A DNA stretch of 64,000 nucleotides from RI-153 sp963752935 (GCA_963752935.1 CAVWAL010000024.1:124001-188000), one strand, 5' to 3'; positions 52,873 through 63,709 are shown, counted from the first letter of the stretch. A program made the numbers and translations. The notes: generated by a model from the letters alone, not told the origin.

Positions 52873-53922
52873 TTAACAGATGCGCGGCAACTGCTCGCCG
52901 CTCAACATGTCTACGATCCGATTGGCCCCGATGGCACTGCGCATGGTGACCAGTCCATCGTCCTCTTGCGCCACGTGACCAATGATGGCCGCACCTTCGC
53001 CCAGTGCATGCGACCGCATCACGGAGAGGCAGCGCTCGGCCTGCGCCGCGGGCACGAAAGCCACGAAGCGTCCTTCGTTGGCGACGTAGAGCGGATCCAG
53101 CCCCAGGATTTCGCAGGCACCCTGTACATCCTGCCGCACGGGAATGCGCCGTTCGTCCACCTGGATGCGTCGTCGCGAGGTTTGCGCGATTTCCACCAGC
53201 GAACTGGCCAGCCCGCCACGTGTCATGTCGCGCAGGCAGTGGATCTCGAGGCCGGCGTCGAGCAGGTCCATGACCAGGCCGGCCACACAAGCGGAATCGC
53301 TTTCGATTGCGGTCTCAAAGGCCAATCCCTCGCGCACGGCCATGATGGCGATGCCGTGCCGGCCCAGGTCGCCGTTGACCAAGATGGCATCGCCTGTCTG
53401 TACGGCCGCCGGGCCAATCAGCCGATCATGCTCGATGACGCCGACGCCGCTGGTGTTGATATAGACGCCGTCGCCCTTGCCCCGATCCACGACTTTGGTG
53501 TCACCGGTGACGATCTGCACGCCGGCTTCGTTGGCTGCTGCCGCCATCGACTGTACAATGCGCCACAGATCGGTCATGGGCAGCCCTTCTTCCAACACGA
53601 AAGAGACGCTGAGATAGCGAGGGCGCGCCCCACACATGGCCAGATCGTTGACCGTGCCGTGGATCGCCAGCGATCCGATGTCGCCGCCGGGGAAAAAGAG
53701 CGGATGCACCACAAAAGAATCGGTGCTCATGGCCAACCGTCCTTCCTGCACCGCGAAGACTGCGCCGTCGTGCTCCTGGGCCAGCAGCGGATTGGCGAAC
53801 AGTGGCGCAAACATCTTGCCGATGAGTTGATGCATCAGCCTGCCACCGCCACCGTGCGCCAACTGCACCGTCGGGTAATCAGAAATCGGGATGGGACAGC
53901 TTAACGAAAAGTCGGTGCTCAT
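52873..53922 (-). CDS. hypE: Hydrogenase maturation protein HypE
   Basis: 349 residues from ATG 53922, overlapping hypD by 4 bp (ATGA). PurM-like ATPase: LAHGGGGRLMHQLI at the N-terminus, GGDIGSLAIHGTVNDLAMCGARPRYLSVSFVLEEG and TGDTKVVDRGKGDGVYINTSGVGV. The C-terminal PRIC ends in the Cys that is carbamoylated by HypF and dehydrated to a thiocyanate for CN ligand delivery. The start is chosen for the overlap. Downstream of hypD as usual. Confidence 0.96.
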   Translation of the reverse strand: MSTDFSLSCPIPISDYPTVQLAHGGGGRLMHQLIGKMFAPLFANPLLAQEHDGAVFAVQEGRLAMSTDSFVVHPLFFPGGDIGSLAIHGTVNDLAMCGARPRYLSVSFVLEEGLPMTDLWRIVQSMAAAANEAGVQIVTGDTKVVDRGKGDGVYINTSGVGVIEHDRLIGPAAVQTGDAILVNGDLGRHGIAIMAVREGLAFETAIESDSACVAGLVMDLLDAGLEIHCLRDMTRGGLASSLVEIAQTSRRRIQVDERRIPVRQDVQGACEILGLDPLYVANEGRFVAFVPAAQAERCLSVMRSHALGEGAAIIGHVAQEDDGLVTMRSAIGANRIVDMLSGEQLPRIC

Positions 53923-55028
53923 GCCGGGTCCTGTGAAATGGTCATATCCGCCGATATCGATAGTAGGCCGCACACGCCCCTTCGGACGAAACCATCGGCG
54001 CGCCCGATTGGTTTGTCGGGGGTGCAGAGGCTGCCGAAGGCGGGGCATTCGTGGGGATGTTTCAGCCCCTGCATAATCTCGCCGCTGATGCAGATGGGGG
54101 ATTCTTCGGTGTGGACGTCGCTGACATTGAACTTGTGTTCAGCATCGTAGTCGGCATAGTCGGTGCTGAGGCCGAGACCACTGTGGGCGATTTCGCCCAT
54201 CCCTCGCCACTTGCGGTGCACAACCTGAAAGACGGCGCGCATGATCTCCTGGGCGGGCAGGTTGCCGCTGCGGGTGACGGCGCGGGCGTACTGGTTTTCC
54301 ACCTGGGCGCGCCCCTCTTCGAGTTGCTTCACCGTCATGTAGACGCCCTGCAAAATGTCCAGCGGCTCGAAACCGGTGACGACCAACGGCACACGGTAGC
54401 GCTGAGCCAGCGGTTCATACTCGGTAAAGCCCATCACCGCGCAGACATGGCCGGCGGCCAAAAACCCCTGCACCTGGTTGCGTTCCGAACTCAAGATCGC
54501 TTCCATCGCCGGCGGCACCAGCACGTGTGACACCAGGATCGAAAAGTTGTGGATGCCCTGTCTCTGTGCCTGATAAACGGCCATCGCATTCGCCGGCGCA
54601 GTCGTCTCGAAACCCACGGCAAAGAAGACCACCTCTTTGTCAGGTCGGTCGCGTGCAATCTTCACTGCATCCAGCGGAGAGTAGACAATGCGCACGTCAC
54701 CGCCGTTGGATTTGACCGAAAAGAGGTCGCCGCCGGAGCCGGGCACGCGCAACATGTCGCCAAATGAGCAGAAGATCACGTCCGGCCGCGCCGCAATCGC
54801 CAGCGCCTTGTCGATCAACTCCAAGGGCGTCACGCAGACAGGGCAGCCCGGCCCATGCACCAGCCGGATCTGCGCAGGCAGCAGTTCGTCAATACCGAAA
54901 CGCACAATGGCGTGTGTCTGCCCGCCGCAAATCTCCATGATCGTCCACGGGCGCGTGGTGATGCGGTGGATCGCCTCGGCGTAGCGTCGCGCCGCCTCAG
55001 GATCCCGGTATTCATCGATAAACTTCAT
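53919..55028 (-). CDS. hypD: Hydrogenase maturation protein HypD
   Basis: 369 residues with the [4Fe-4S] scaffold for assembling Fe(CN)2CO. Family motifs include MEICGGQTHAIVRFGIDELLP, LVHGPGCPVCVTPLELID, FFAVGFETTAPANAMAV and ILVSHVLVPPAMEAI, AGHVCAVMGFTEYEPLA. Cys residues in the C-terminal CGLLSIS-type end are present. Overlaps hypC and hypE by ATGA on each side, so the three are coupled. Confidence 0.97.
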   Translation of the reverse strand: MKFIDEYRDPEAARRYAEAIHRITTRPWTIMEICGGQTHAIVRFGIDELLPAQIRLVHGPGCPVCVTPLELIDKALAIAARPDVIFCSFGDMLRVPGSGGDLFSVKSNGGDVRIVYSPLDAVKIARDRPDKEVVFFAVGFETTAPANAMAVYQAQRQGIHNFSILVSHVLVPPAMEAILSSERNQVQGFLAAGHVCAVMGFTEYEPLAQRYRVPLVVTGFEPLDILQGVYMTVKQLEEGRAQVENQYARAVTRSGNLPAQEIMRAVFQVVHRKWRGMGEIAHSGLGLSTDYADYDAEHKFNVSDVHTEESPICISGEIMQGLKHPHECPAFGSLCTPDKPIGRADGFVRRGVCGLLSISADMTISQDPA

Positions 55029-55306
55029 GGCGCACTTCGTCCGCTTTCATCCACAGCGTCAGCCACCGTCAATTCTTCCAGTTCTCCCATCTGCTCCAAA
55101 TAGTCGAAGACCAGCGCTGCTTCGTCCTCGTCCACCGTGCTGATGGCAAACCCCACATGCACCACCACATAATTGCCCACCTCGGCTTCGGGCACGTAGG
55201 CCAGGTTGATCTGCTTGACGATGCCGCCAAAGTTCACCCGTCCACTGCGCGTAATGGGGTCGGTGTCCACAATTTCAATGATTTGTCCTGGAACGCCCAG
55301 GCACAT
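55025..55306 (-). CDS. hypC: Hydrogenase maturation chaperone HypC
   Basis: 93 residues from ATG 55306 with the essential N-terminal Cys in MCLGVPGQI. HypC carries the Fe(CN)2CO group from HypD to the HoxH precursor. FGGIVKQINLAYVPEAEVGNYVVVHVGFAI is typical. The C-terminal tail is longer and acidic. Overlaps hypD by 4 bp. Confidence 0.96.
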   Translation of the reverse strand: MCLGVPGQIIEIVDTDPITRSGRVNFGGIVKQINLAYVPEAEVGNYVVVHVGFAISTVDEDEAALVFDYLEQMGELEELTVADAVDESGRSAP

Positions 55307-55371
55307 AAGCGAGTGTCCTTTCGGGTAGACGACAGACGGTGATTCCGTCACGGTGCGCGGTACTGACCATC

Positions 55372-57678
55372 TCAGGCGACCTTTGGCCCGGCCACAGCCT
55401 GTCCTAATGCGATCCCGCCATCGTTGGGCGGCACTCTTCTATGCCAGTGTGGCCGAAAGCCTTCCTGGCGCAGCCGCAGAATCAGAGATTCGGTCAGCAG
55501 CTTGTTCTGAAAGCAGCCGCCGCTGAGGGCTACGTCCTCGATACCGATGCTGCGAACGATTTCCACGGCGCCTTCGACCAGCGTATTGTGGAACTTGCGC
55601 GAGATGTGCCCGAGGTTGGCGCCGCGCTGATGATCGACCAGGATCTGCTCAATCATCGGCGACCAGTCCAGGATGAGCGCGCCATCCTCTGCACAGAGGA
55701 GGGGCAACCGGTAGCGTTCGTCAGTTGGGTAGGCCTGAATGGCCGCGTATTCCAGTGCCATCGCCGCCTGTCCTTCGAACGCGGCCAGCGGATGCAGACC
55801 TAAGAGCGCAGCGACGCCGTCGAAGAGGCGTCCCATGCTGGTGGTGGTGACGGTGTTGATGCCTCGCTCCAGCATCGTGGTCAAGATTGTCCGCTCTGAT
55901 GGGGTAAAGTAGGGCAACGGTTGCCAGAAACCCACGGCATTGGGTGCTTTGACCGCATAGCGCAGACCCAGCGCAGCTCGCCTCGGTTCGCGCACGGCTA
56001 CATCGCCGCCCGCTAGCGAAAACGGTCGCAAATGGGCTACACGGCGGTATCCATCGGGTGTCGCCAACAAGAATTCGCCGCCCCAGATCGTACCATCCTC
56101 GCCGTAGCCGGTGCCATCCCAGGCCAACCCCAAGACCGGCGGCTGCAGCCCACATTCGGCCATGCACGCCAGGATGTGGGCATAATGGTGCTGCACCCGC
56201 CGCAGCGGAATTTGGCCCGCTTCGGCCAGTTCTGCCGCCAAACGGCCGGACAGATAGTCGGGGTGGGCATCGCAGACTACCTCGGCCACTTCAACATCAT
56301 ACAGCGTACACAGGCTATTTACCGTATGGCGCAGGGCATCATAGGCTTGTGGCGTCTCTAGATCGCCAATGTGTTGGCTCAAGAAGACCTGATCCTCGAT
56401 GGCGAGGGCGATGCTGTTCTTGAGATGCGCGCCCAGCGCCAGGATCGGATGGGGCACCGGTGCGGTTAACCGCACCGGTAACGGCGCATAGCCGCGACTG
56501 CGCCGCAAAATCTGGACTTCGTGGGCGATCACGCGGGCCACCGAGTCATCCACTGCACGGGCGATGGGCCGATTGTGCACCAGGAAAAAGTCGGCGATGC
56601 CGTGCAGTCGCTGTAAGGCCTCGTGCTCATCGATGCAGATCGGTTCATCGGTCAAGTTGCCGCTGGTCGCCACCACCGGGAATCCCAACTCGGCCATGAG
56701 CAGATGGTGCAGCGGGGTGTAGGGCAGCATGACGCCCAACCGCGAGTTATGCGGGGCGACATTCTCCGCTATCTCGCTGCGCTGCCGTTTTGAGAGCAGC
56801 ACAATGGGGGCTGCGGCGGAGGTAAGCAGTTCCTCTTCGTCGCCTGAAAGCGCACCAATACACTCCACCTGATTCAGATCGGGGACCATCAACGCCAAGG
56901 GTTTGTCGGGGCGATGTTTGCGCCGGCGCAGGCGGTCCACCGCTTCGCTCGAACGGGCATCCACGATTAAGTGAAAGCCACCGACCCCCTTGACCGCCAC
57001 GATCCATCCCTGGCGGATTGCATCGGCTGCGGCGAGGATAGCGGCGTCTTCTTCGACGAGCTGTAGGCCGCGTTCATCCCAAAAGGCCAGTTGTGGGCCA
57101 CACTGCGCACAGGCGTTCGGCTGCGCGTGGAAGCGCCGATCCAGCGGATCGTCGTACTCGGCCTGACACTGTGGGCACATGCTGAAGGCGCGCATCGTCG
57201 TCTGCGGCCGATCGTAGGGGATGCCTTCGATGATCGAATAGCGTGGTCCGCAGTTGGTGCAATTGGTGAACGGATAGCGGTAGCGCCGATCATTGGGATC
57301 AAAGAGCTCGCGCAGACAGTCTGGGCAGGTGGCCACATCGGGCAGGATCAGGGTCGTCTTGGGTCCGCTGTCGTCGCTGTGACGGATCTCGAACTGCGTG
57401 TATCCTGCCGGCGGCAACTCAGTCGCCAGCACAGTCTGGATCTGTGACTGCGGCGGCGCCTCCTTTTCCAGCCGTCGCCGGAACTGATCGAGCGCATCGG
57501 CAGCGCCCTCGACTTCGACAAAAACGCCCTGGCCGGAATTGAGCACCCAGCCGGTCAAGTGGAGTTCGGTGGCCAGCCGGTAAACAAAGGGGCGAAAGCC
57601 AACACCCTGGACGACGCCACGGATTGTGAGGGCAAGGCGTGTTTCTGTTGAGATGGTTCGTGTTGTGGTGCCGCTCAT
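55372..57678 (-). CDS. hypF: Carbamoyltransferase HypF
   Basis: 768 residues. An acylphosphatase domain (LALTIRGVVQGVGFRPFVYRLA), two pairs of CxxC zinc fingers (CPDC...CTNC, CPQC...CAQC), the YrdC-like domain (AVKGVGGFHLIVDARSSEAVDRLRRRKHRPDKPLALM) and the Kae1-like domain with VQHHYAHILACMAE and GLAWDGTGYGEDGTIWGGEFLL. It makes the CN precursor from carbamoyl phosphate on HypE. Usual length for HypF. Confidence 0.97.
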   Translation of the reverse strand: MSGTTTRTISTETRLALTIRGVVQGVGFRPFVYRLATELHLTGWVLNSGQGVFVEVEGAADALDQFRRRLEKEAPPQSQIQTVLATELPPAGYTQFEIRHSDDSGPKTTLILPDVATCPDCLRELFDPNDRRYRYPFTNCTNCGPRYSIIEGIPYDRPQTTMRAFSMCPQCQAEYDDPLDRRFHAQPNACAQCGPQLAFWDERGLQLVEEDAAILAAADAIRQGWIVAVKGVGGFHLIVDARSSEAVDRLRRRKHRPDKPLALMVPDLNQVECIGALSGDEEELLTSAAAPIVLLSKRQRSEIAENVAPHNSRLGVMLPYTPLHHLLMAELGFPVVATSGNLTDEPICIDEHEALQRLHGIADFFLVHNRPIARAVDDSVARVIAHEVQILRRSRGYAPLPVRLTAPVPHPILALGAHLKNSIALAIEDQVFLSQHIGDLETPQAYDALRHTVNSLCTLYDVEVAEVVCDAHPDYLSGRLAAELAEAGQIPLRRVQHHYAHILACMAECGLQPPVLGLAWDGTGYGEDGTIWGGEFLLATPDGYRRVAHLRPFSLAGGDVAVREPRRAALGLRYAVKAPNAVGFWQPLPYFTPSERTILTTMLERGINTVTTTSMGRLFDGVAALLGLHPLAAFEGQAAMALEYAAIQAYPTDERYRLPLLCAEDGALILDWSPMIEQILVDHQRGANLGHISRKFHNTLVEGAVEIVRSIGIEDVALSGGCFQNKLLTESLILRLRQEGFRPHWHRRVPPNDGGIALGQAVAGPKVA

Positions 57679-57751
57679 AGGGTGCGGTGGAATTGAACAG
57701 TGCCGGCCATGTGCATAAAGATTGCTTCCTGAGTAACAGAATCTGGGCCGG

Positions 57752-58216
57752 CTATACAGCTTCTTGTGCCAATGCCCTGACCTGAGCGACTACATTTGGT
57801 AGCGCTGCCTGGACTGCCGGCGAAAGCGTTTCGGTATAGCCAAAGCTGTCCCCGTTGATGGTGATCAGATAGCCTGCCGGTGCGTGTCCATACAGGTGTT
57901 GGGCTGCGGCCAGCAGATCCGCCGGCGCCACGTGATGGGTGAACGGTTGGGCCGCGCCACTCGTGCCTTCCACCTTTTGACATCGGACCTGCCCGGCGGG
58001 TCCTTCGCAGGCGGCGTCGATGAAGATCACCCGCGAGGCCTCACTCAGCGTTTCGGCCAGTTCCGGCGTCAGTTGGTGGCGAGCCAATACCTGCACCTGC
58101 TCTTTGAGTTCTCGCGAGAGCAGGATGGCTGCCTGCCAGCCTACGCCATCATCCCCGCGTAGAGGATTGCCGTAGGCGACAACCAAAGTAGAAGCGGGGG
58201 TGAATAGATCAACCAT
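57752..58216 (-). CDS. hoxW: Hydrogenase maturation protease
   Basis: 154 residues of the HycI/HoxW endopeptidase family: VVAYGNPLRGDDGVGWQAA, the conserved Asp in FIDAACEG and the His in FTHHVAPADLL are nickel-sensing positions. It removes the C-terminal peptide of HoxH after nickel insertion. In this cluster it follows hoxH, which has a cleavable tail. The symbol is by context. Confidence 0.9.
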   Translation of the reverse strand: MVDLFTPASTLVVAYGNPLRGDDGVGWQAAILLSRELKEQVQVLARHQLTPELAETLSEASRVIFIDAACEGPAGQVRCQKVEGTSGAAQPFTHHVAPADLLAAAQHLYGHAPAGYLITINGDSFGYTETLSPAVQAALPNVVAQVRALAQEAV

Positions 58217-58276
58217 GAAGCGATCCTTTGTTAAGAGAGTTCTACTGCAAAGAGATCGAAACCACCGACGGGAATT

Positions 58277-58346
58277 ACCACATAGAACGCAGAGATATCT
58301 ACACTTCCTTCTTCTTCTTCTTTGCGTTCTCTGCGTTCTATGTGGT
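58277..58346. repeat. Perfect 19-bp inverted repeat between hoxH and hoxW
   Basis: The left arm (58277-58295) begins ACCACATAGAACGC and the right arm (58328-58346) is its exact complement; the 32-nt loop is pyrimidine-rich (CTTCTTCTTCTTC). It lies in the 198-bp gap after the hoxH stop. The T-poor minus strand after it does not look like an ordinary terminator. It may process or stabilise mRNA upstream. A similar pattern occurs at 52829-52856. Confidence 0.85.
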
Positions 58347-58414
58347 TCTTTCTCCGGCCCGCACCTACGGCGCCAGTCAAAGTCCGGGTTTCAAGGTGCA
58401 CGATGACGATATTG

Positions 58415-59836
<1,422 letters not shown>

Positions 59837-59854
59837 GATGGCCTTTCCTCCCGG

Positions 59855-60442
59855 TTATTTCCCGAATCGGGTGAACTGCTGCGGCTCAGGTTTGCGGCCG
59901 GCCACCAGCTCGGTAAGTACATAATAGATAGCGTCGCGGTGCGGCGGACAGCCCGGCACGAAGACATCCACCGGCACAATCTCGTGGACAGGTCTCGATT
60001 GGGGCAGCAGTTTGGGGACCACCTGATTGGGAAACTGCTGGCTGCGCTGTGCATTCTCGATATAGGCGCGTGTCATCACCGATTCCACCGTAAAGGGGTT
60101 GCGCATACCCGGTACATTCGCCGTCACCGCGCAGTCGCCCAGTGAAACCAGGATGCGCGTATGCTCGCGCACCTTGCGAATCTTGCGCAGATCGTCTTCG
60201 CTGCTCACCGCACCCTCGATCAGCGTCACATCCACCATCTCGGGGAAGGTTTTGTTGTCAACCAGCGGGCTGTAGACAAGATCCACCTTTTGGGCCAGTT
60301 CCAGCAGACGTTCGTCGATGTCGAGGAACGACATGTGGCAGCCCGAGCAGCCGTCCAGCCAGACGGTTGCCATCGATACCTTGACGGGCGCCCCGGTGCC
60401 GTTGCCGGTCACCTCTTCTTTACCTTCAACCAGACCGTTCAT
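59855..60442 (-). CDS. hoxY: [NiFe]-hydrogenase small subunit HoxY
   Basis: 195 residues. The proximal [4Fe-4S] ligands start at CSGC (Cys32, Cys35), with further Cys in SLGDCAVTANVPGMRNP and VFVPGCPPHRDAIYYVLTEL. Compact size without medial and distal clusters is typical of HoxY. ATG overlaps the hoxU stop (ATGA). 18 bp to hoxH. Confidence 0.96.
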   Translation of the reverse strand: MNGLVEGKEEVTGNGTGAPVKVSMATVWLDGCSGCHMSFLDIDERLLELAQKVDLVYSPLVDNKTFPEMVDVTLIEGAVSSEDDLRKIRKVREHTRILVSLGDCAVTANVPGMRNPFTVESVMTRAYIENAQRSQQFPNQVVPKLLPQSRPVHEIVPVDVFVPGCPPHRDAIYYVLTELVAGRKPEPQQFTRFGK

Positions 60443-61164
60443 TCTTCCTCCTCGCGCATAGCGGCCAAATAGGGCAGGAACTGCCGTCGCTTCGTCATCT
60501 CGGCCACCGATTTGCCTTTTTCAAAGAGCGCACCGGTGGGGCAGACTTGCACACACTTGCCGCAACTGGTGCAGGTTTCCGACGTACCCCAGGGCTGGAA
60601 CAGATCGGTGATCACGCGGCTGTTGACGCCACGCGCCATCACATCCCACGTGTGAGCGCCTTCGATTTCGTCACAGACCCGCACACACCGCGTACACAGA
60701 ACGCAGCGGTTGTGGTCGAGTACGAAGCGTTCATGAGAAGCGTCGATCGGCAGTTTGGGGTAAAGGTAGGGTACGGTGACATGCGAAACACCCAGTTCAA
60801 TCGCCAGGTTTTGCAGATCGCAGTGTCCGTTAGAGACACAGACCGAGCAGATGTGATTGCGCTCGGCAAAGAGCATCTCCACGATCATACGTCGATAGTG
60901 ATCCAACTTGGGTGAACGCGTTACCACCTCCATCCCTTCTTGTGCAGTGGTGATGCAGGCCGGCAGCAGCTTGCGCGATCCCTTGACCTCAACGACGCAG
61001 AGACGACAGGCGCCGATGTCCGAAAGACCGTCCATGTGACAGAGGGTAGGAATCTCGATACCGTTCTCGCGCGCCACTTCGAGGATCGTTTCGTCTTCGC
61101 GGGCGCCAATGTCTTTACCGTCGATTTGCATTGTTACGATTCTGACTGAACCACGTTGCATCAT
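60439..61164 (-). CDS. hoxU: NAD-reducing hydrogenase diaphorase subunit HoxU
   Basis: 241 residues, similar to the N-terminal part of complex I NuoG: a [2Fe-2S] domain with IPTLCHMDGLSDIGACRLCVVEV, a His/Cys [4Fe-4S] motif (HICSVCVSNGHCDLQNL) and two [4Fe-4S] motifs, CVLCTRCVRVCDE and CTSCGKCVQVCP. Passes electrons between HoxF and HoxY. A start at 61164 or the internal ATG at 61131 is possible; the former overlaps hoxF by 4 bp. Confidence 0.96.
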   Translation of the reverse strand: MMQRGSVRIVTMQIDGKDIGAREDETILEVARENGIEIPTLCHMDGLSDIGACRLCVVEVKGSRKLLPACITTAQEGMEVVTRSPKLDHYRRMIVEMLFAERNHICSVCVSNGHCDLQNLAIELGVSHVTVPYLYPKLPIDASHERFVLDHNRCVLCTRCVRVCDEIEGAHTWDVMARGVNSRVITDLFQPWGTSETCTSCGKCVQVCPTGALFEKGKSVAEMTKRRQFLPYLAAMREEEE

Positions 61165-62810
61165 GCCACCTCCAAGACCTGGGGTTTGTGGATCTTACAG
61201 ACTCCGGCCGGACATTCCTTGCCTTCGATATGCGCGATATACTCGTCGCGGAAGTAGCGCAATGTGCTCACCACTGGATTGGGCGCAGTCTGCCCCAGGC
61301 CGCAAAGGCTGGTTGTTTTGACGACCTCGCACAAGTCTTCGAGCAGGGCCAGATCGTCCATCCCTGCACTGCCCTTGGTGATTTTGTCGAGTAGTTTGTA
61401 CATTTGCACTGTGCCCACGCGGCATGGAACACATTTGCCGCAGGACTCCGTCATGCAGAACTCCATGAAATACTTGGCCACATCCACCATGCAGGCGCTT
61501 TCGTCCATGATGATCATGCCGCCAGATCCCATAATCGAACCGAGAGACATCAACGAATCGTAATCCACCGGGCTGTCGAGGTAGGCTTCAGGGATACATC
61601 CACCCGACGGACCGCCTGTCTGTACGGCCTTGCAGGCTTTGCCGCCAGGAATGCCGCCGCCGATGTCGTAAACGATTTCGCGTAGCGTCATACCCATAGG
61701 CACTTCGATAATGCCGGTGTTGACGATGCTGCCTGCCAGTGCGAAGACCTTGGTGCCTTTGCTCTTTTCGGTTCCGATCCCGGTGAACCATGCACCGCCG
61801 TTGCGGATAATAGGGGCAACGTTGGCGAAGGTTTCCACGTTGTTGATCAGGGTGGGCTGTCGCCACAGGCCAACTTCTGCCGGGTAGGGTGGGCGTGGAC
61901 GCGGCTGGCCGCGCTTGCCTTCAATCGAGGCGATCAAGGCTGTCTCTTCGCCACAGACAAAGGCCCCGGCGCCCAGACGGATGTCGATGTTGAAACTAAA
62001 CGGGGTGTCGCAGATGTTGCGCCCCAGCATGCCCATGCGTCGCGCCTGCCGGATCGCTGTTTTTAGTCGTTGAATCGCCAGCGGATACTCGGCGCGCACA
62101 TAGATGTATCCCTGCGAAGCGCCAATCGCATAGGCTGCGATGGTCATGCCCTCAAGGACGCGATGCGGATCGCTTTCGAGCACACTGCGATCCATAAACG
62201 CGCCGGGATCGCCTTCGTCCGCATTGCAGATGACATGCTTCTCGGCGCCTTGCGCCTTGGCCACCGTCGTCCACTTGAGGCCGGTAGGGTAGCCTGCGCC
62301 GCCGCGCCCGCGCAGACCGCTCTGCACCATTTCGTCGATCACCTGCGCCGGCGACATCTCGGTCAGTGCCGTGACGAGCGCAGAATATCCTTTGGCGGCG
62401 ATGTAGTCTTCGATGCGTTCCGGGTCGATGCGCCCGCTGTTTTCAAGCACAATCCGCATCTGCCTGTCAAAGAAGGGGCTATCTGACGGCAACATCATGC
62501 GCTCAATAGCACCATCACTGAGCGAGCCGATAATGTCTGGGACATCGTCTACACTGACGTTGCCGTATAGAACGTTCTGCGGTTTTACTTCTACCAATGG
62601 GCCGGCAGAACAGAGGCCCAGACAGCCTACGCCTTTCACCTGGCACCATCGTTCCAATCCGCCGCGTCCGATCTCTTTTTCGAGGCTCTCTTTTACCGTC
62701 TCGCTGCCTGACGAGAGACAACCGGCCGCCGTACAGATGTTGATCGAGTGTTCGTATTGATCCTGGGCCTGCTCTTCGATCTCTGTGATTTCTCTCAGTT
62801 TTTCGCGCAT
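61161..62810 (-). CDS. hoxF: NAD-reducing hydrogenase diaphorase subunit HoxF
   Basis: 549 residues. The N-terminal thioredoxin-like domain with [2Fe-2S] Cys (INICTAAGCLSSG, CLGLCSAGP) is fused to the NuoF-like core: SGLRGRGGAGYPTGLKW (NADH), CNADEGDPGAFMDR (FMN), GAGAFVCGEETALIASIEG and the [4Fe-4S] ESCGKCVPCRVGTVQM...CGLGQTAPNP. It is the NAD(H)-binding diaphorase. The C-terminal ends CPAGVCKIHKP. Confidence 0.97.
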   Translation of the reverse strand: MREKLREITEIEEQAQDQYEHSINICTAAGCLSSGSETVKESLEKEIGRGGLERWCQVKGVGCLGLCSAGPLVEVKPQNVLYGNVSVDDVPDIIGSLSDGAIERMMLPSDSPFFDRQMRIVLENSGRIDPERIEDYIAAKGYSALVTALTEMSPAQVIDEMVQSGLRGRGGAGYPTGLKWTTVAKAQGAEKHVICNADEGDPGAFMDRSVLESDPHRVLEGMTIAAYAIGASQGYIYVRAEYPLAIQRLKTAIRQARRMGMLGRNICDTPFSFNIDIRLGAGAFVCGEETALIASIEGKRGQPRPRPPYPAEVGLWRQPTLINNVETFANVAPIIRNGGAWFTGIGTEKSKGTKVFALAGSIVNTGIIEVPMGMTLREIVYDIGGGIPGGKACKAVQTGGPSGGCIPEAYLDSPVDYDSLMSLGSIMGSGGMIIMDESACMVDVAKYFMEFCMTESCGKCVPCRVGTVQMYKLLDKITKGSAGMDDLALLEDLCEVVKTTSLCGLGQTAPNPVVSTLRYFRDEYIAHIEGKECPAGVCKIHKPQVLEVA

Positions 62811-62852
62811 TGCTGGTTAGCCTCCTTGCCCATTGCCGGCGTGAGAGCCATC

Positions 62853-63416
62853 TCACGTAGGGACAGCCACCGTGGATTCGTCTTCCTCATCCTGGTAGAA
62901 GGCGCCGTTGCTTGATCCCTGTTGCCAGCGGCTCAACCGCTCTGCTAGACGAGAATTGGTCAATCTGCCTTCGACCTCGCCATCGAAAACGGCGGCCGGC
63001 GCCAGCCCACAGGAGCCCAAACAGCGTGCCGTCAGCACCGAAAATCGGCCGTCTTCGGTGGTTTCTTCGGGGCCAATCCCGTATTCTTCTTGGATGGCAG
63101 CAAGTAGACCAGACGCACCTTTGATATAACAAGCCGTGCCGGTACAGATGACACACGTATGGGCGCCGGCTGGTTTAAGCCGGAAGAAATGATAGAAAGT
63201 AGAGACGCCGTAAACGTGGCTTAATGGTGCGTGCAGCGAAGCGGCGACGTAGCGCAAAGATTCTTCATCCAAGAAACCGAATGATTCTTGCACTGTGTGC
63301 AACGTCTCGATCAGTGCGCCTCGCCTAAAGCCGTTGCGGCGCATAGTTGCCTCGACGATACGCCACCGCTTATCGTCGGTGGGCGGAGAAATGGTGTTGC
63401 TAGTGGACGCAGGCAC
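62853..63416 (-). CDS. hoxE: NAD-reducing hydrogenase subunit HoxE
   Basis: 187 residues from GTG 63416, chosen because AGGAGG lies 6 bases upstream; the frame is open further without a site. A NuoE-like thioredoxin-fold [2Fe-2S] protein: HVYGVSTFYHFFRLKPAGAHTCVICTGTACYIKGA and CLGSCGLAPAAVFDGEV supply the four Cys. Its presence marks a five-subunit HoxEFUYH as in cyanobacteria and some Chloroflexota. First gene of the operon, so the promoter lies just upstream. Confidence 0.95.
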   Translation of the reverse strand: MPASTSNTISPPTDDKRWRIVEATMRRNGFRRGALIETLHTVQESFGFLDEESLRYVAASLHAPLSHVYGVSTFYHFFRLKPAGAHTCVICTGTACYIKGASGLLAAIQEEYGIGPEETTEDGRFSVLTARCLGSCGLAPAAVFDGEVEGRLTNSRLAERLSRWQQGSSNGAFYQDEEDESTVAVPT

Positions 63417-63485
63417 CGGAACCTCCTGTTCTATCGGTACGTGTAGGGTTGCACAGGATTTGGAAGATCCTGTTAGAGAACCAAA

Positions 63486-63516
63486 CGTATAGACAGCAAA
63501 GCGGGTGATTATGCAA
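63486..63516 (-). promoter_or_regulatory. Possible hox operon promoter
   Basis: On the minus strand TTGCAT (63516-63511), 19 bp, TATACG (63491-63486), about 70 bases before the hoxE start. The spacer is long, so this is tentative. The dyad at 63503-63522 overlaps its -35 box. Confidence 0.35.
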
Positions 63517-63522
63517 TCACCC
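63503..63522. promoter_or_regulatory. Dyad operator candidate upstream of hoxE (CRP/FNR-like)
   Basis: GGGTGATT and AATCACCC are perfect 8-bp arms around ATGC. The pattern TGATT-N4-AATCA resembles FNR/CRP-family sites. It lies about 87 bases upstream of hoxE and overlaps the putative promoter. A redox- or oxygen-responsive regulator is an attractive but unproven inference. The rest of the gap 63417-63875 has no supported gene. Confidence 0.5.
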
Positions 63523-63709
63523 CTGAACAGTGTAGGCTGACAGGCCGGGATCCACCTCCGACAATCGATGGGTGCATCGCCTGGACATGTGACTAGTTTC
63601 ACAAACGCGTACTAAATCTAGCCATTCTTTGCCAGGATCGACCCTATTTGAGGAGGGGTCAGCCGCAAACTTGGTCTACAAATTTTGCCGGCTGCCCATG
63701 AAAAGAGGC

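Noticed and set aside
52667..53290. 207-residue minus-strand frame overlapping hypE
   Set aside because: It is Arg/Gly-rich, lies out of frame inside hypE and runs through the hairpin cluster; hypE is unmistakable.
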